The notes under the pieces: model-generated
The model's database searches: none
The model's input: the letters and a program-made list of their open reading frames with translations, nothing else
What the model was told of the DNA's origin: nothing
Assembly (NCBI GenBank): GCA_036652815.1
Contig: JAVVVE010000030.1
Coordinates: 1 to 26,978 of the forward strand
From: SZUA-378 sp036652815
GTDB lineage: Bacteria > Bacillota > Clostridia > Lachnospirales > Lachnospiraceae
DNA: 26,978 nt
Reading direction: 5' to 3'
Position numbers and translations under genes: made by a program
In this document: one piece after another, positions 14,521-22,673 of the stretch
Layout: each line of letters begins with the position of its first letter
Numbering within the stretch: the first letter of the stretch is position 1

Positions 14521-15439
14521 TATGATATTTGTCTCTCCTCTGCTGAATCGCTTCCGCTTCTTCCTGCGTAATGAATTTTAGAGTCTTTACTACATACACC
14601 TTCTGATTCTCTGATTTTTTCATACGTACCTTTGCTTTCATATATCCGTGTTTATCACAATAGGCTACGCTGAGATAATGTCTTCCATTGGTTGAGAACC
14701 ACTTGATTTTCTTTTTAAGATTCTTATGGCATAGATAGCATCTCGTACTGAGAACTTCCGTATCTTCTAATGCTTCTTTCTTATCTTCAAATTCTCTGGA
14801 AATATATTTTGCATAATGATCAAATATAATCTTAATCTCTTCTGCACGGTTCTTTGGCGGAACAAAAACATCAAAGGATACATTCCGTTCTACTGTTTCA
14901 TCCTTGATTTTGCCAAATACCTTAGCTGTGTAATAAGCATCACTATAGGCTCTATGAAAAGGAATGTCTTTCTCTATCTTTAGAAAATCAACAGCATATT
15001 CCAACGCTTTTCTTGACTTGCTATCTTCAAAAGCAATACTAAATAACTTTTGGATATCTAAGAACTTCATCGGGCCTTCTTCTAATAAAGGCATCTGATA
15101 ATATCGCATATTTCGTTGTAATTCAATCAAATCCAATAATCCCCAGGTACAGAAAATATAATCTTCTCCGCACCAGGTTAAAAATTCCTCCATGACTTCC
15201 CTGAATTTTTTCGCCTGATTCAATTCTTCCATCTGTATGTGAATAATCTTTTTTGTAATATAATGAATCTGTTTATAGACCTGTGGTTTAATCAACTGAT
15301 TAAACGCCCCGATTTTTTCTTTGTTACTATTTAATTTTACAGCCCCTATCTCCACGATCTCAAAAGGAATTACTTTGTGCATCTCTTCTTTATCATCACT
15401 GGACTGATTCCATTCTAAATCAAATACGACATAGTTCAT
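14504..15439 (-). CDS. DEDDh 3'-5' exonuclease with a zinc-ribbon-like C-terminal tail
   Basis: This 311-residue protein begins with a DnaQ/RNase T-like exonuclease domain (1-180). The metal-binding residues are visible in order: D7 and E9 (VVFDLEWN), D103 (TWGLLDLIEL) and H162 plus D167 (FHRAYSDAYYTAKV), which makes it the DEDDh type, close to KapD/ERI-1-like exonucleases. The tail contains C233-x2-C236 and C260-x2-H263 in a lysine-rich segment that may bind zinc and nucleic acid. It should trim RNA or DNA 3' ends in the cytoplasm. It overlaps the AraC gene by 17 nt. The ribosome binding site is only a purine-rich run, so the start is slightly uncertain. Confidence 0.85.
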   Translation of the reverse strand: MNYVVFDLEWNQSSDDKEEMHKVIPFEIVEIGAVKLNSNKEKIGAFNQLIKPQVYKQIHYITKKIIHIQMEELNQAKKFREVMEEFLTWCGEDYIFCTWGLLDLIELQRNMRYYQMPLLEEGPMKFLDIQKLFSIAFEDSKSRKALEYAVDFLKIEKDIPFHRAYSDAYYTAKVFGKIKDETVERNVSFDVFVPPKNRAEEIKIIFDHYAKYISREFEDKKEALEDTEVLSTRCYLCHKNLKKKIKWFSTNGRHYLSVAYCDKHGYMKAKVRMKKSENQKVYVVKTLKFITQEEAEAIQQRRDKYHNGVQA

Positions 15440-15466
15440 TTTTTCTTCTTTTCTTTCCTTGAAATA

Positions 15467-15495
15467 TTGACAGATGCATTAAAAACAGATACAAT
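15467..15495 (+). promoter_or_regulatory. Promoter of tRNA-Leu
   Basis: TTGACA (15467-15472), exactly 17 nt, TACAAT (15490-15495), placed 12 nt before the tRNA. It reads away from the divergent exonuclease gene. Confidence 0.75.
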
Positions 15496-15507
15496 ATAAT
15501 TCGGCGT

Positions 15508-15591
15508 GCAGGAATGGCGGAATTGGCAGACGCGCACGGTTCAGGTCCGTGTGATAGCAATATCATGAGGGTTCAAGTCCCTTTCCCTGCA
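15508..15591 (+). tRNA. tRNA-Leu (anticodon CAG)
   Basis: An 84-nt class II tRNA. The acceptor arm starts GCAGGAA, followed by T8 and the D arm GGCGGAATTGGCAGACGC. The anticodon stem CACGG/CCGTG closes the loop TTCAGGT (anticodon CAG, reading CTG codons). The long variable arm is TGATA-GCAA-TATCA, and the T arm contains GGGTTCAAGTCCC. The discriminator is A and CCA is not encoded. One acceptor pair appears mismatched (A6 against C67). A promoter and a terminator-like hairpin flank it. Confidence 0.95.
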
Positions 15592-15610
15592 TTATAGAAA
15601 ACTTACATGA

Positions 15611-15650
15611 AAGCGAAAACCTTAGGTAGCTCGGGGGATTCGCTTTTTTT
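15611..15650 (+). terminator. Intrinsic terminator after tRNA-Leu
   Basis: AAGCGAA (15611-15617) pairs with TTCGCTT (15639-15645), and the T-run extends to 15650. The 21-nt loop is large, so strength is uncertain, but position and T-run fit. Confidence 0.55.
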
Positions 15651-15684
15651 CTTTCTATAGCTTGTCTTCTTTCTATAGCTTGTC
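15649..15684. repeat. Tandem duplication, 2 x 18 bp
   Basis: TTCTTTCTATAGCTTGTC is present twice, back to back and exact, directly after the terminator T-run. It looks like a replication-slippage duplication with no evident function. Confidence 0.8.
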
Positions 15685-15772
15685 TTCGTACATCGCTACT
15701 ATTTATAATACCATTCCTAATTGCTGATTGCAACAAATCTATCAATTCCTCCCATTCTCATTCTTTTATAAA

Positions 15773-15801
15773 TTGACGTGGTTTTTTTGAAATGTTATAA
15801 T
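15773..15801 (+). promoter_or_regulatory. Promoter of the diguanylate cyclase operon
   Basis: TTGACG (15773-15778), a 17-nt spacer and a perfect TATAAT (15796-15801), about 40 nt before the first ATG. No other good promoter is seen before the two following genes, so it probably drives the whole unit. Confidence 0.75.
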
Positions 15802-15842
15802 AGGGATTAATAAATCTTGGTGCTTTTAAGGAGAATCTTTAG

Positions 15843-17081
15843 ATGGAATGGATTTTACAGCCACTTGTTTTAAGATGCTTCGCTATTTTAGCTTTTTTTT
15901 GTTATAATCTTCAAGGATTTTTCTATGCAACTAAGATTTTACCCGCTTTTAAACATTCTTGGTTGCATCTTGCGATCCCTGCTGCATTGAATACGATTTT
16001 GATATTTTTTATACAATGGCTGGGTCTACCCTATGCTGCTATGTATTTTTTTGCTTACCTATGCTTAATTATTGAATTTATTTTTCTTTCAAAAGCCGCT
16101 TTTTCACAAGCGTATTTTGGAGCTTCTAATTTTATTGTGCAAATAGTTTGTCTGGAAATGGTGGTAGTCTGTATTTTATCACTTATTTCCGGTTTTGAAG
16201 CTGCTTCTATACGGATAGTTTCTTCTCTGTTTTCTCTTGATATTATTTTTACCTCATTATTATCCTCAATAGCACTGTTTCTTTTTAATAAATTTATGCC
16301 TGATACAACCGTGATAAAAATATCCCATGACAGGGAACAGTCTTTACTGATTTCTATCATTGCCAGCTTCATTATCATATATACCGCCATTGATTCCTTT
16401 GTAGTTATGACTCCCGATTTACATGAAAATCTTGTTTATACACTACTTGCAATCCAGATTTTATCTATTACTTTATTTTATATTTTATTTATTCATACTG
16501 CAAAAATTTGTCATATGAAATTTTATAAAGATGAAGCACATAGCCTAGAATGCACCTTACGCGAAAGTATTCTAACAGAAGAACACCTAAAGCGTCTGAT
16601 TTATAAAGATAACCTTACTGGCTGTTATTCTAAAAACTATGTATTGGAATATCTCGAGAATTTACTTCGTAATAAAATAAGTGACTTTTGTCTTGTATAT
16701 TTAGATTTAGATGGATTAAAAGCTGTAAATGACAGTTTTGGTCATAATCGAGGGGATGAATATTTACTTACCGTTTCTCAATGCATTGCCGACTCCATCC
16801 GTCAAATGGATATCTTTGCACGTATGGGTGGTGATGAGTTTATGTTGATTCTGGAAGTCTGTTCAAAAGATAATGCAGAAGAAATATTTTCACAAATAGC
16901 AAAACGGCTTATACAGATAAACAACCAAAATACCGACTATTCTATGTCCGTCAGCTATGGTATTCTATATGTGGATGACACAATGATATCACAATCTTTA
17001 ACGAATCTAATCTCTATGGTAGACCAAAAAATGTATCTTGCAAAACAACAAAAACACGCGGCTATGGAAAAAGAGGTGTAA
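15843..17081 (+). CDS. Membrane diguanylate cyclase with intact I-site
   Basis: This 412-residue protein has about six to seven hydrophobic segments in residues 1-220, a short linker helix, then a GGDEF domain (about 250-410). The active site is complete: D288 in YLDLDGLKAVND, G329-G330-D331-E332-F333, and the inhibitory RxxD site R320-Q-M-D323 exactly five residues before GGDEF. It should make cyclic di-GMP from two GTP and be product-inhibited. The N-terminal membrane part is not a sensor type I recognise. AAGGAG lies 9 nt before the ATG. The gene ends 1 nt before the next cyclase start, so the two are cotranscribed and probably arose by duplication. Confidence 0.9.
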   Translation: MEWILQPLVLRCFAILAFFCYNLQGFFYATKILPAFKHSWLHLAIPAALNTILIFFIQWLGLPYAAMYFFAYLCLIIEFIFLSKAAFSQAYFGASNFIVQIVCLEMVVVCILSLISGFEAASIRIVSSLFSLDIIFTSLLSSIALFLFNKFMPDTTVIKISHDREQSLLISIIASFIIIYTAIDSFVVMTPDLHENLVYTLLAIQILSITLFYILFIHTAKICHMKFYKDEAHSLECTLRESILTEEHLKRLIYKDNLTGCYSKNYVLEYLENLLRNKISDFCLVYLDLDGLKAVNDSFGHNRGDEYLLTVSQCIADSIRQMDIFARMGGDEFMLILEVCSKDNAEEIFSQIAKRLIQINNQNTDYSMSVSYGILYVDDTMISQSLTNLISMVDQKMYLAKQQKHAAMEKEV

Positions 17082-17082
17082 G

Positions 17083-18291
17083 ATGAAAATGGCATATGTT
17101 CTGCTATTAATTATGTTTTTCTTTTATAACATCTCATTGTTTCGTTTTGCAAATGAAGTATATTCCGAACATCCCGGCATAATTAAAAGTTTTTTGATTC
17201 CATATATTATAAATATTACCTGGTTCTTAGTACTGCTTGCGATAGATGCTCCTGAAGCTGTTTTTATGATAATTTATTTTATTGCAATTTTTCTTGAATT
17301 TAAAATATTATACAAAGACTCCTTTATTAAAAATCTATTCGGCACAGCTTCCTTTGCAGTCAATATTTTTGCTGTTCGTCTTATCATTATTAGTACGTAT
17401 TCGCTTATAACAGGTCATTCTTTCACCACTCTTATGAAGATATCCTGGCAGAATATTCTTGTTTATGCCATTGCATTTGGTTTATGCTCTCTATACATTG
17501 TTTTATTTCAAAAATTAGTTTCTAAACATTATTTTAACATTTTAATCAGCAGTCCTGCCAATATACTGTTTGCTACTAAAATCCTTATGATTATTTATCT
17601 ATTTCAATTATTTAATACCACTAATTACATACTGAAGAACCCCTATCAGCTTTTATCACTGATAGAATTAAAAATCGGTATTACCGAAATAATTGGATTT
17701 TGTGCTGCCATTATCTATGGATTTATACTGAGTCGCTTGATGCTATTTGAAACTCAGTCTCATGAAATGAAAAAAAGCATTGCACAAAAAGAGGAAGAGC
17801 AAAAAGAGTTGCAAGACCTTGCCTATCGTGACACTTTCTTAGGATGTTATAATCGTGCGTTTGGGCTTTCCTATCTTAAAGAATCACTTAAAATACCCAA
17901 TCGTAATTTTTCAGCAGTCTTTTTTGATTTAGATGGTCTGAAAACGGTAAACGATACTTTAGGTCACAATGAAGGTGATGAATATTTAAAAACCGTCGTA
18001 AACATTATCAAAAACTCATTTGCAGGATACCATGTATGCCGTATGGGTGGCGATGAGTTTTTAGTAGTATTGCGATACGCTACTCATACGGTTGCTTATC
18101 AACATGCTGTCCAGGCATTTGAAGCTGTTGAGATGCTGAACAAACTTTCTAAAAAAAGTTATCCTATGTCCGTAAGCTATGGTGTTTTAGAAGACCGCGG
18201 CAAAAATAAAGAAACAAGTGAAGATATCTTACGTGAAATTGATGAGCACATGTATGCATTTAAAAATCAGCAAAAAAAAGCACGCAAATAA
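17083..18291 (+). CDS. Membrane diguanylate cyclase lacking the I-site
   Basis: The ATG at 17083 is chosen because AAAGAGGTG precedes it and it directly follows the previous stop; the frame is open further upstream but would overlap. The 402-residue product mirrors its neighbour: hydrophobic segments in 1-222, a charged coil (KKSIAQKEEEQKELQDL, about 230-246), then a GGDEF domain with FFDLDGLKTVND and G322-G323-D324-E325-F326. The I-site position reads F313-A-G-Y316 instead of RxxD, so product inhibition through that site should be absent. Catalytic residues are kept, so it is probably active. Pairing an inhibited and an uninhibited cyclase in one operon is notable. Confidence 0.88.
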   Translation: MKMAYVLLLIMFFFYNISLFRFANEVYSEHPGIIKSFLIPYIINITWFLVLLAIDAPEAVFMIIYFIAIFLEFKILYKDSFIKNLFGTASFAVNIFAVRLIIISTYSLITGHSFTTLMKISWQNILVYAIAFGLCSLYIVLFQKLVSKHYFNILISSPANILFATKILMIIYLFQLFNTTNYILKNPYQLLSLIELKIGITEIIGFCAAIIYGFILSRLMLFETQSHEMKKSIAQKEEEQKELQDLAYRDTFLGCYNRAFGLSYLKESLKIPNRNFSAVFFDLDGLKTVNDTLGHNEGDEYLKTVVNIIKNSFAGYHVCRMGGDEFLVVLRYATHTVAYQHAVQAFEAVEMLNKLSKKSYPMSVSYGVLEDRGKNKETSEDILREIDEHMYAFKNQQKKARK

Positions 18292-18323
18292 ATTAATATG
18301 AGTTTAAAAAAGGAGGTTATTCT

Positions 18324-20318
18324 ATGCGAAAAGAGTACGAAAAAATTTTTACTCCAATGAAAATTGGAAAAGTTCAAATCCGTAACCGATTTGCCATGTC
18401 TGCAATGGCTATGGCACAGGTAGATGAAAACTGGGCTTATAAGAGTGAGTCTGCCGACTATTTTGTAGAACGTGCCAAAGGCGGTACAGGTCTAATTATT
18501 ACGGGTGCTAATTTTGTGGATAATAAGATTGAGAAACACTTACTTGCTTCTTTCCCTTGCCCTACGGTCAACCCTGCAGCTTATATGCGTGGTCTTAGGA
18601 AAATAGCAGATGGTATCCATGCCTATGATTCTAAATTATTTGTACAATTAACCGCCGGTCTTGGTCGTTCTGCTATTCCGGATATGATTGAAGGAAATAC
18701 GTTTGTAGCACCGAGTGAAACTACGAACCGATGGAATCCTACCATTAAGCATCGTGCCCTTACTACTGAAGAAATATATGAAATCATTAAACAATTTGCA
18801 ACCAGTGCTTTCCTAGCTAAAATGGGCGGAGCAGACGGAATCGAGGTACATGCCGTACACGAAGGTTATTTACTGGATAACTTTACCATGGAACATTTTA
18901 ACCATCGAACAGATGAATTTGGCGGCGATATGATGGGACGGCTGCGTTTTCCTATTGCTATCCTAAAAGCCGTAAAACAAGCTTGTGGTGAAGATTTTCC
19001 TGTGATTCTTAGATTTTCACTTAAAAGCTTTATTCGAGAAGAACGACATGGTATCCTTCCCGGAGAAGATTTTCCTGAATTAGGCAGAGATATAGAAGAA
19101 GGACTGGCTTTTGCAAAAATATTAGAACAAGTCGGATATGATGGATTAAACGTAGATGCCGGAAGCTATGATTCATGGTATTGGGCACACCCACCATTCT
19201 TTTTTGAACGAGGGTTATATCTTTCTTTTGCTGAAAAAGTAAAAGCAGTTGTCAAGATACCTGTTTTAGCTGCCGGACGATTGGGATATCCGGATCTTGC
19301 AGCATCTGCAGTCAACGAGGGCAAAACAGATATGGTAGTTCTTGGAAGGCCTCTTTTAGCAGATCCTGATTTTGTAAACAAAATGCGGCTTACAAAAGAA
19401 GCTGATATTCGACCATGTCTTTCCTGTCATGATGGTTGCTTTGGCAGAGGTCATCAATTACGAACTCAGTCTTGTGCTGTCAATCCGACCTGTAATAGAG
19501 AACGAGAAGCTTTCTTTTTACCTGCAGATGTAAAAAAACAAGTTGTTGTCATTGGTGCCGGTCCTGCCGGAATGGAAGCTGCAAGAGTACTTGCTTTACG
19601 AGGTCATCAAGTCGAATTATTAGAAAAATCAGATAAACCGGGTGGACTATATTACTATGCCAGTATTCCGGCATTCAAAGACGATGGTAAATTGTTATTA
19701 AAATGGTATGAAAGACAATTACAGGAATTGGGCGTAAAGATCACTTATCAACATGAAGTAACTGAAGAAGATCCTAAATTATATTCTGCTGATATTGTTA
19801 TCCACGCAACCGGCGGAACAACTTTGATTCCCAGACTATCCGGCATTGAGCGTTGCGTAACAGCTCTCGACATCTTAGGTGGCACGGTAGAAGCTGCTGA
19901 TGAAGCAGTCATTATCGGCGGTGGTCTCGTAGGATGTGAGCTCGCAATTTGGCTTTCACAGCATGGAAAAAAGATTACCATTGTAGAGATGGCCGATAAA
20001 CTTATGGCTGTTGGTGCACCTCCGGATATGAACAAACAGATGATAGAAGAACTATTAGAACATCATCAGGTAGTTCCTGTTCTTTCTTCTAAATTAGTAG
20101 AAGTAAAAGAGGGCTGCATCGTTGTGGAAGATAAAGAAGGTACAAAAGAGATTTCTGCGCAACAAGTGATTCTGGCTCTTGGGTATCTTGCAAACAATAC
20201 TCTCTATAACAAAATTGCCAATAAAGTGACTGAAATTTATAATATAGGGGATAGTAAAGGACCAAAAAATATTATGGAAGGGATTTGGGATGCATATAAT
20301 CTATGTTCCCATCTATAA
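18324..20318 (+). CDS. NADH:flavin oxidoreductase / 2,4-dienoyl-CoA reductase-type Fe-S flavoenzyme
   Basis: This 664-residue enzyme of the old-yellow-enzyme group has an FMN-binding TIM barrel (about 1-350). A 4Fe-4S cluster motif follows (C365-x2-C368-x3-C372-x11-C384), then an FAD/NAD(P)-binding half beginning with VVVIGAGPAGMEAA (407-420). The architecture matches 2,4-dienoyl-CoA reductase, trimethylamine dehydrogenase and the BaiCD/BaiH steroid reductases of gut Clostridia. The catalytic region has HAVHEGYLLDNF (176-187), a variant of the more familiar HxxHGYLL. It should reduce an activated C=C bond with NADH; the substrate is unknown. AAGGAGG lies upstream, and the 32-nt gap after the second cyclase suggests cotranscription. 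Confidence 0.88.
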   Translation: MRKEYEKIFTPMKIGKVQIRNRFAMSAMAMAQVDENWAYKSESADYFVERAKGGTGLIITGANFVDNKIEKHLLASFPCPTVNPAAYMRGLRKIADGIHAYDSKLFVQLTAGLGRSAIPDMIEGNTFVAPSETTNRWNPTIKHRALTTEEIYEIIKQFATSAFLAKMGGADGIEVHAVHEGYLLDNFTMEHFNHRTDEFGGDMMGRLRFPIAILKAVKQACGEDFPVILRFSLKSFIREERHGILPGEDFPELGRDIEEGLAFAKILEQVGYDGLNVDAGSYDSWYWAHPPFFFERGLYLSFAEKVKAVVKIPVLAAGRLGYPDLAASAVNEGKTDMVVLGRPLLADPDFVNKMRLTKEADIRPCLSCHDGCFGRGHQLRTQSCAVNPTCNREREAFFLPADVKKQVVVIGAGPAGMEAARVLALRGHQVELLEKSDKPGGLYYYASIPAFKDDGKLLLKWYERQLQELGVKITYQHEVTEEDPKLYSADIVIHATGGTTLIPRLSGIERCVTALDILGGTVEAADEAVIIGGGLVGCELAIWLSQHGKKITIVEMADKLMAVGAPPDMNKQMIEELLEHHQVVPVLSSKLVEVKEGCIVVEDKEGTKEISAQQVILALGYLANNTLYNKIANKVTEIYNIGDSKGPKNIMEGIWDAYNLCSHL

Positions 20319-20324
20319 TAACAA

Positions 20325-21245
20325 TTGGAGAATGTTTGCAGCGTTACATTTCGCAATGAGAGCAAGGAAGAATTACTGCCAAATTTTGAAGCAGATTTTC
20401 CATATATCTGTTCCTGTGCAGAGCTCGACAAGTTTACAGACTGCTTCGCTCCGTGGCATTGGCATAAAGAGGTGGAGTTATTCTACATTCAAAAAGGGGT
20501 ATTGGAATACTATACCCCAAAGGGAAAAACGGTCTTTCCAACAGGTTCCGGAGGGCTTGTCAACACCAATGTTTTGCATACAACCAAACCGCCGGACGGA
20601 GTAAGGAATACGACTCAGCTTGAGCATATCTTTGATACCTCGCTCATCAGTGGTCAGCATGGAAGCTTGATTGATCAAAAATATGTGACACCGATCACTG
20701 CGGCTCCGCAAATTGAACTGCTCGCCGTGTATCCGGAAAACCCTGCACAAGTGAATCTACTTAAGCAGATATCTGAATCGTTTTTGCTTTCAAAGAGTGA
20801 TTATGCCTATGAGCTACACCTACGCACCCTCCTTTCTGAAATATGGTGCCGTTTACTGGAGTTATCCACACCGTTGCGTAAAGAGGGTGGTATTTACAAT
20901 AAAACCTCCGATAAAATTAAGCCGATGATGATTTGGATTCATGAACACTATGCAGAGAAGCTCACAACCGCTGAGATTGCCGCCGCCGCTTTTATCAGCG
21001 AAAGAGAATGTTTTCGGTCATTTCATGACTGCCTTCACATGACCCCTATGGAGTATGTGAGCAGTTATCGTTTGCAAAAGGCTTGTCATTTACTGGCGGA
21101 TAGCAATACTCTGATTACGGATATTGGTCTCATCTGTGGGCTTGGGAGCAGCAGTTATTTTGGCAAAATCTTTCGCCGACACAAGGGATGTACTCCTGTG
21201 GAGTATCGTCGCAAATGGCAGAATAGTGATAGTATCGGGCGGTAA
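20325..21245 (+). CDS. AraC-family transcriptional regulator, TTG start
   Basis: This 306-residue protein has a cupin-like N-terminal half (ELLPNFEADFPYI, WHWHKEVELFYIQKG, then FPTGSGGLVNTNVLH) and a C-terminal AraC domain (about 195-300, ending GLGSSSYFGKIFRRHKGCTPVEYRR). An in-frame stop lies at 20319-20321, and the only early start is TTG at 20325, with no clear ribosome binding site; no ATG occurs before residue 190. The reading frame therefore starts 6 nt after the reductase stop, either by coupling or because the original start was lost at a junction. Composition becomes richer in GC from here on. The controlled genes may be the small protein and PHP genes downstream. Confidence 0.8.
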   Translation: MENVCSVTFRNESKEELLPNFEADFPYICSCAELDKFTDCFAPWHWHKEVELFYIQKGVLEYYTPKGKTVFPTGSGGLVNTNVLHTTKPPDGVRNTTQLEHIFDTSLISGQHGSLIDQKYVTPITAAPQIELLAVYPENPAQVNLLKQISESFLLSKSDYAYELHLRTLLSEIWCRLLELSTPLRKEGGIYNKTSDKIKPMMIWIHEHYAEKLTTAEIAAAAFISERECFRSFHDCLHMTPMEYVSSYRLQKACHLLADSNTLITDIGLICGLGSSSYFGKIFRRHKGCTPVEYRRKWQNSDSIGR

Positions 21246-21273
21246 TCATATATTTTCACAGAGAATATTGCAC

Positions 21274-21304
21274 TATAATGATACTTGCAAGGAAGGATTG
21301 CAAG
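21274..21304 (+). promoter_or_regulatory. Candidate promoter -10 and leader hairpin
   Basis: A perfect TATAAT (21274-21279) is followed by CTTGCAA-GGAAGGA-TTGCAAG (21284-21304), a perfect 7-bp inverted repeat whose loop is purine-rich and SD-like. The -35 is poor. With the terminator at 21324 this forms a leader of about 60 nt. Confidence 0.45.
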
Positions 21305-21323
21305 CAACATAACGTGCAAATTG

Positions 21324-21349
21324 CAGTCACCCTTGGGTGACTGTTTTTT
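21324..21349 (+). terminator. Intrinsic terminator or attenuator before the 79-residue gene
   Basis: CAGTCACC-CTTG-GGTGACTG is a perfect 8-bp stem with a 4-nt loop, followed by six T. It lies only 5 nt before the ribosome binding site of the next gene, so it may either end the araC transcript or attenuate the downstream pair. Confidence 0.8.
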
Positions 21350-21369
21350 ACAAGAAAGGTGGGAATATT

Positions 21370-21609
21370 ATGATTAAACTAACTGTTTTTAACCTCGAGG
21401 ATTTTTTGCAAACTGTGAATGGGTGTATCGGTGCGGTGAAGATGGTAGAACCGGATGGTAGCAAGCTGAACATCAACAAACAATTTGAGATTCAATCGGA
21501 TTTGAGGCGCAGGTACCTCGACAATCGACACTGTTTGAGGCTTACACTGGATATCCCAAACCCAAAGGACTACCTAAAAATCGTTTATTTCATCATAGGA
21601 GATTGCTGA
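21370..21609 (+). CDS. Small protein of unknown function (79 residues)
   Basis: I do not recognise this gene. The ATG at 21370 has AAAGGTGG 7 nt upstream; the frame is open to 21337, but that would start inside the terminator hairpin. The protein is soluble and mixed alpha/beta, with a hydrophobic start (MIKLTVFNLEDFLQTV), a polar middle (PDGSKLNINKQFEIQSDLR) and a hydrophobic end (DYLKIVYFIIGDC). There is no signal peptide or metal motif. Its stop TGA is separated by 1 nt from the ATG of the PHP gene, so the two are translationally coupled, and a role as partner or regulator of that enzyme is plausible. No function is claimed. Confidence 0.7.
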   Translation: MIKLTVFNLEDFLQTVNGCIGAVKMVEPDGSKLNINKQFEIQSDLRRRYLDNRHCLRLTLDIPNPKDYLKIVYFIIGDC

Positions 21610-21610
21610 T

Positions 21611-22501
21611 ATGGAAAAAATAGATTTACATATTCACTCCCATTGCAGTGACGATGGAGAGTTTTCGCCAGAAGATTTGTTGTGCTTTGGCAAGCAGGCA
21701 GGGCTAAATTATATTGCCATTACTGACCATAACACCGTGCGTGGTGTGTCGTTGGCGCTGTCACTGGCTCCACAGATGGACCTTGAGGTGATTTCCGGTG
21801 TGGAGCTGGACTGCATACATATGGGGCGTAATTTTCATCTACTGGGCTATGGGTTTGACCATACGCTGCCTGTCTTTGCTGAGATTGAGCAGGACATTTT
21901 AAGACAGGAAACCACCTCTGCCGAAGAAAAAATTGTTCTCATTCAAAAAGCAATCGGTGTTCCGCTTATCACGCAGGAAGTACTTGCCGCCGCAGACGGA
22001 CATATTGTGACAGGAGAACTGATTGCGGAAATACTCCTGCAAAAGAAGGAGGCAAAAGATTGTCCTGCACTCCTGCCGTATCTTCCGGGTGGTGCACGTT
22101 CCGATAACCCTTATGTAAACTTTTATTGGGATTATTTCTCGCAGGGTAAGCCTGCCTATGTACCGATACACTATATTTCTCTGTCCGAAGGTGTTGCCTT
22201 GCTCCACGAGGCAGGTGGCATTGCGGTTTTGGCGCATCCGGGGCAAAATTTGCAGAATGATTATAAGTTTTTGGAGCAAATGCTCAAAACAGGTATTGAC
22301 GGCATTGAGGCATATTCGTCTTACCATAGCAGAATCGAGGCCGCAATATTTGACCAAATCGCCCAAAATCACCAATTACTTATTGCTTGTGGCAGTGATT
22401 TCCACGGAAAAATCAAACCATCTATCCCGCTCTGCGGACACCGTGCGGATGACAAGATGCCCCTCATCATAGCCGCACTCAAAAGTAGGGGCATCCTTTA
22501 G
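21611..22501 (+). CDS. PHP-domain phosphoesterase
   Basis: A 296-residue protein of the PHP metal-dependent phosphoesterase superfamily, resembling the TrpH/YciV (RNase AM) group. Visible metal-site residues are H7 and H9 (DLHIHSHCSDDG), D14, H40 in AITDHNTV, E65 in SGVELDC, H76 in NFHLLGY, then AHPG (near 216-219) and CGSDFHG (near 260-266). These three-metal sites hydrolyse phosphoesters such as 3',5'-bisphosphonucleotides or RNA 5' ends. AGGAG (21597-21601) precedes the ATG, overlapping the small gene's end. A roughly 80-residue insertion (about 85-190) between the early and late motifs is usual for this group. The exact substrate is not known. Confidence 0.85.
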   Translation: MEKIDLHIHSHCSDDGEFSPEDLLCFGKQAGLNYIAITDHNTVRGVSLALSLAPQMDLEVISGVELDCIHMGRNFHLLGYGFDHTLPVFAEIEQDILRQETTSAEEKIVLIQKAIGVPLITQEVLAAADGHIVTGELIAEILLQKKEAKDCPALLPYLPGGARSDNPYVNFYWDYFSQGKPAYVPIHYISLSEGVALLHEAGGIAVLAHPGQNLQNDYKFLEQMLKTGIDGIEAYSSYHSRIEAAIFDQIAQNHQLLIACGSDFHGKIKPSIPLCGHRADDKMPLIIAALKSRGIL

Positions 22502-22673
22502 CGCTACTGACTAGGCATAAAAATATAAAAAATAAGATATGTAGTTGTTAAAAGAGTTGAAAAATGATAAATTAAACATATCCATTAAAACCGCTACCTT
22601 TATTTTGAAAAAAATTAAATTATTTAAAAAATTAGTGGAAATATAAACAAGAAAAGAAAGGATGTGCTGTCAC

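Noticed and set aside
15649..15684. Two 18-bp tandem copies as a CRISPR or regulatory repeat
   Set aside because: There are only two back-to-back copies without spacers, and no cas genes.
15563..15745. Minus-strand 60-codon frame beginning just downstream of tRNA-Leu and ending in GKGLEPS
   Set aside because: The GKGLEPS ending is the well-known artefact of translating the antisense of a tRNA; the rest lies over the terminator and tandem duplication.
21899..22375. 158-codon minus-strand frame
   Set aside because: It is fully antisense to the PHP gene, has no family motif and no ribosome binding site; it is a shadow of a well-supported gene.
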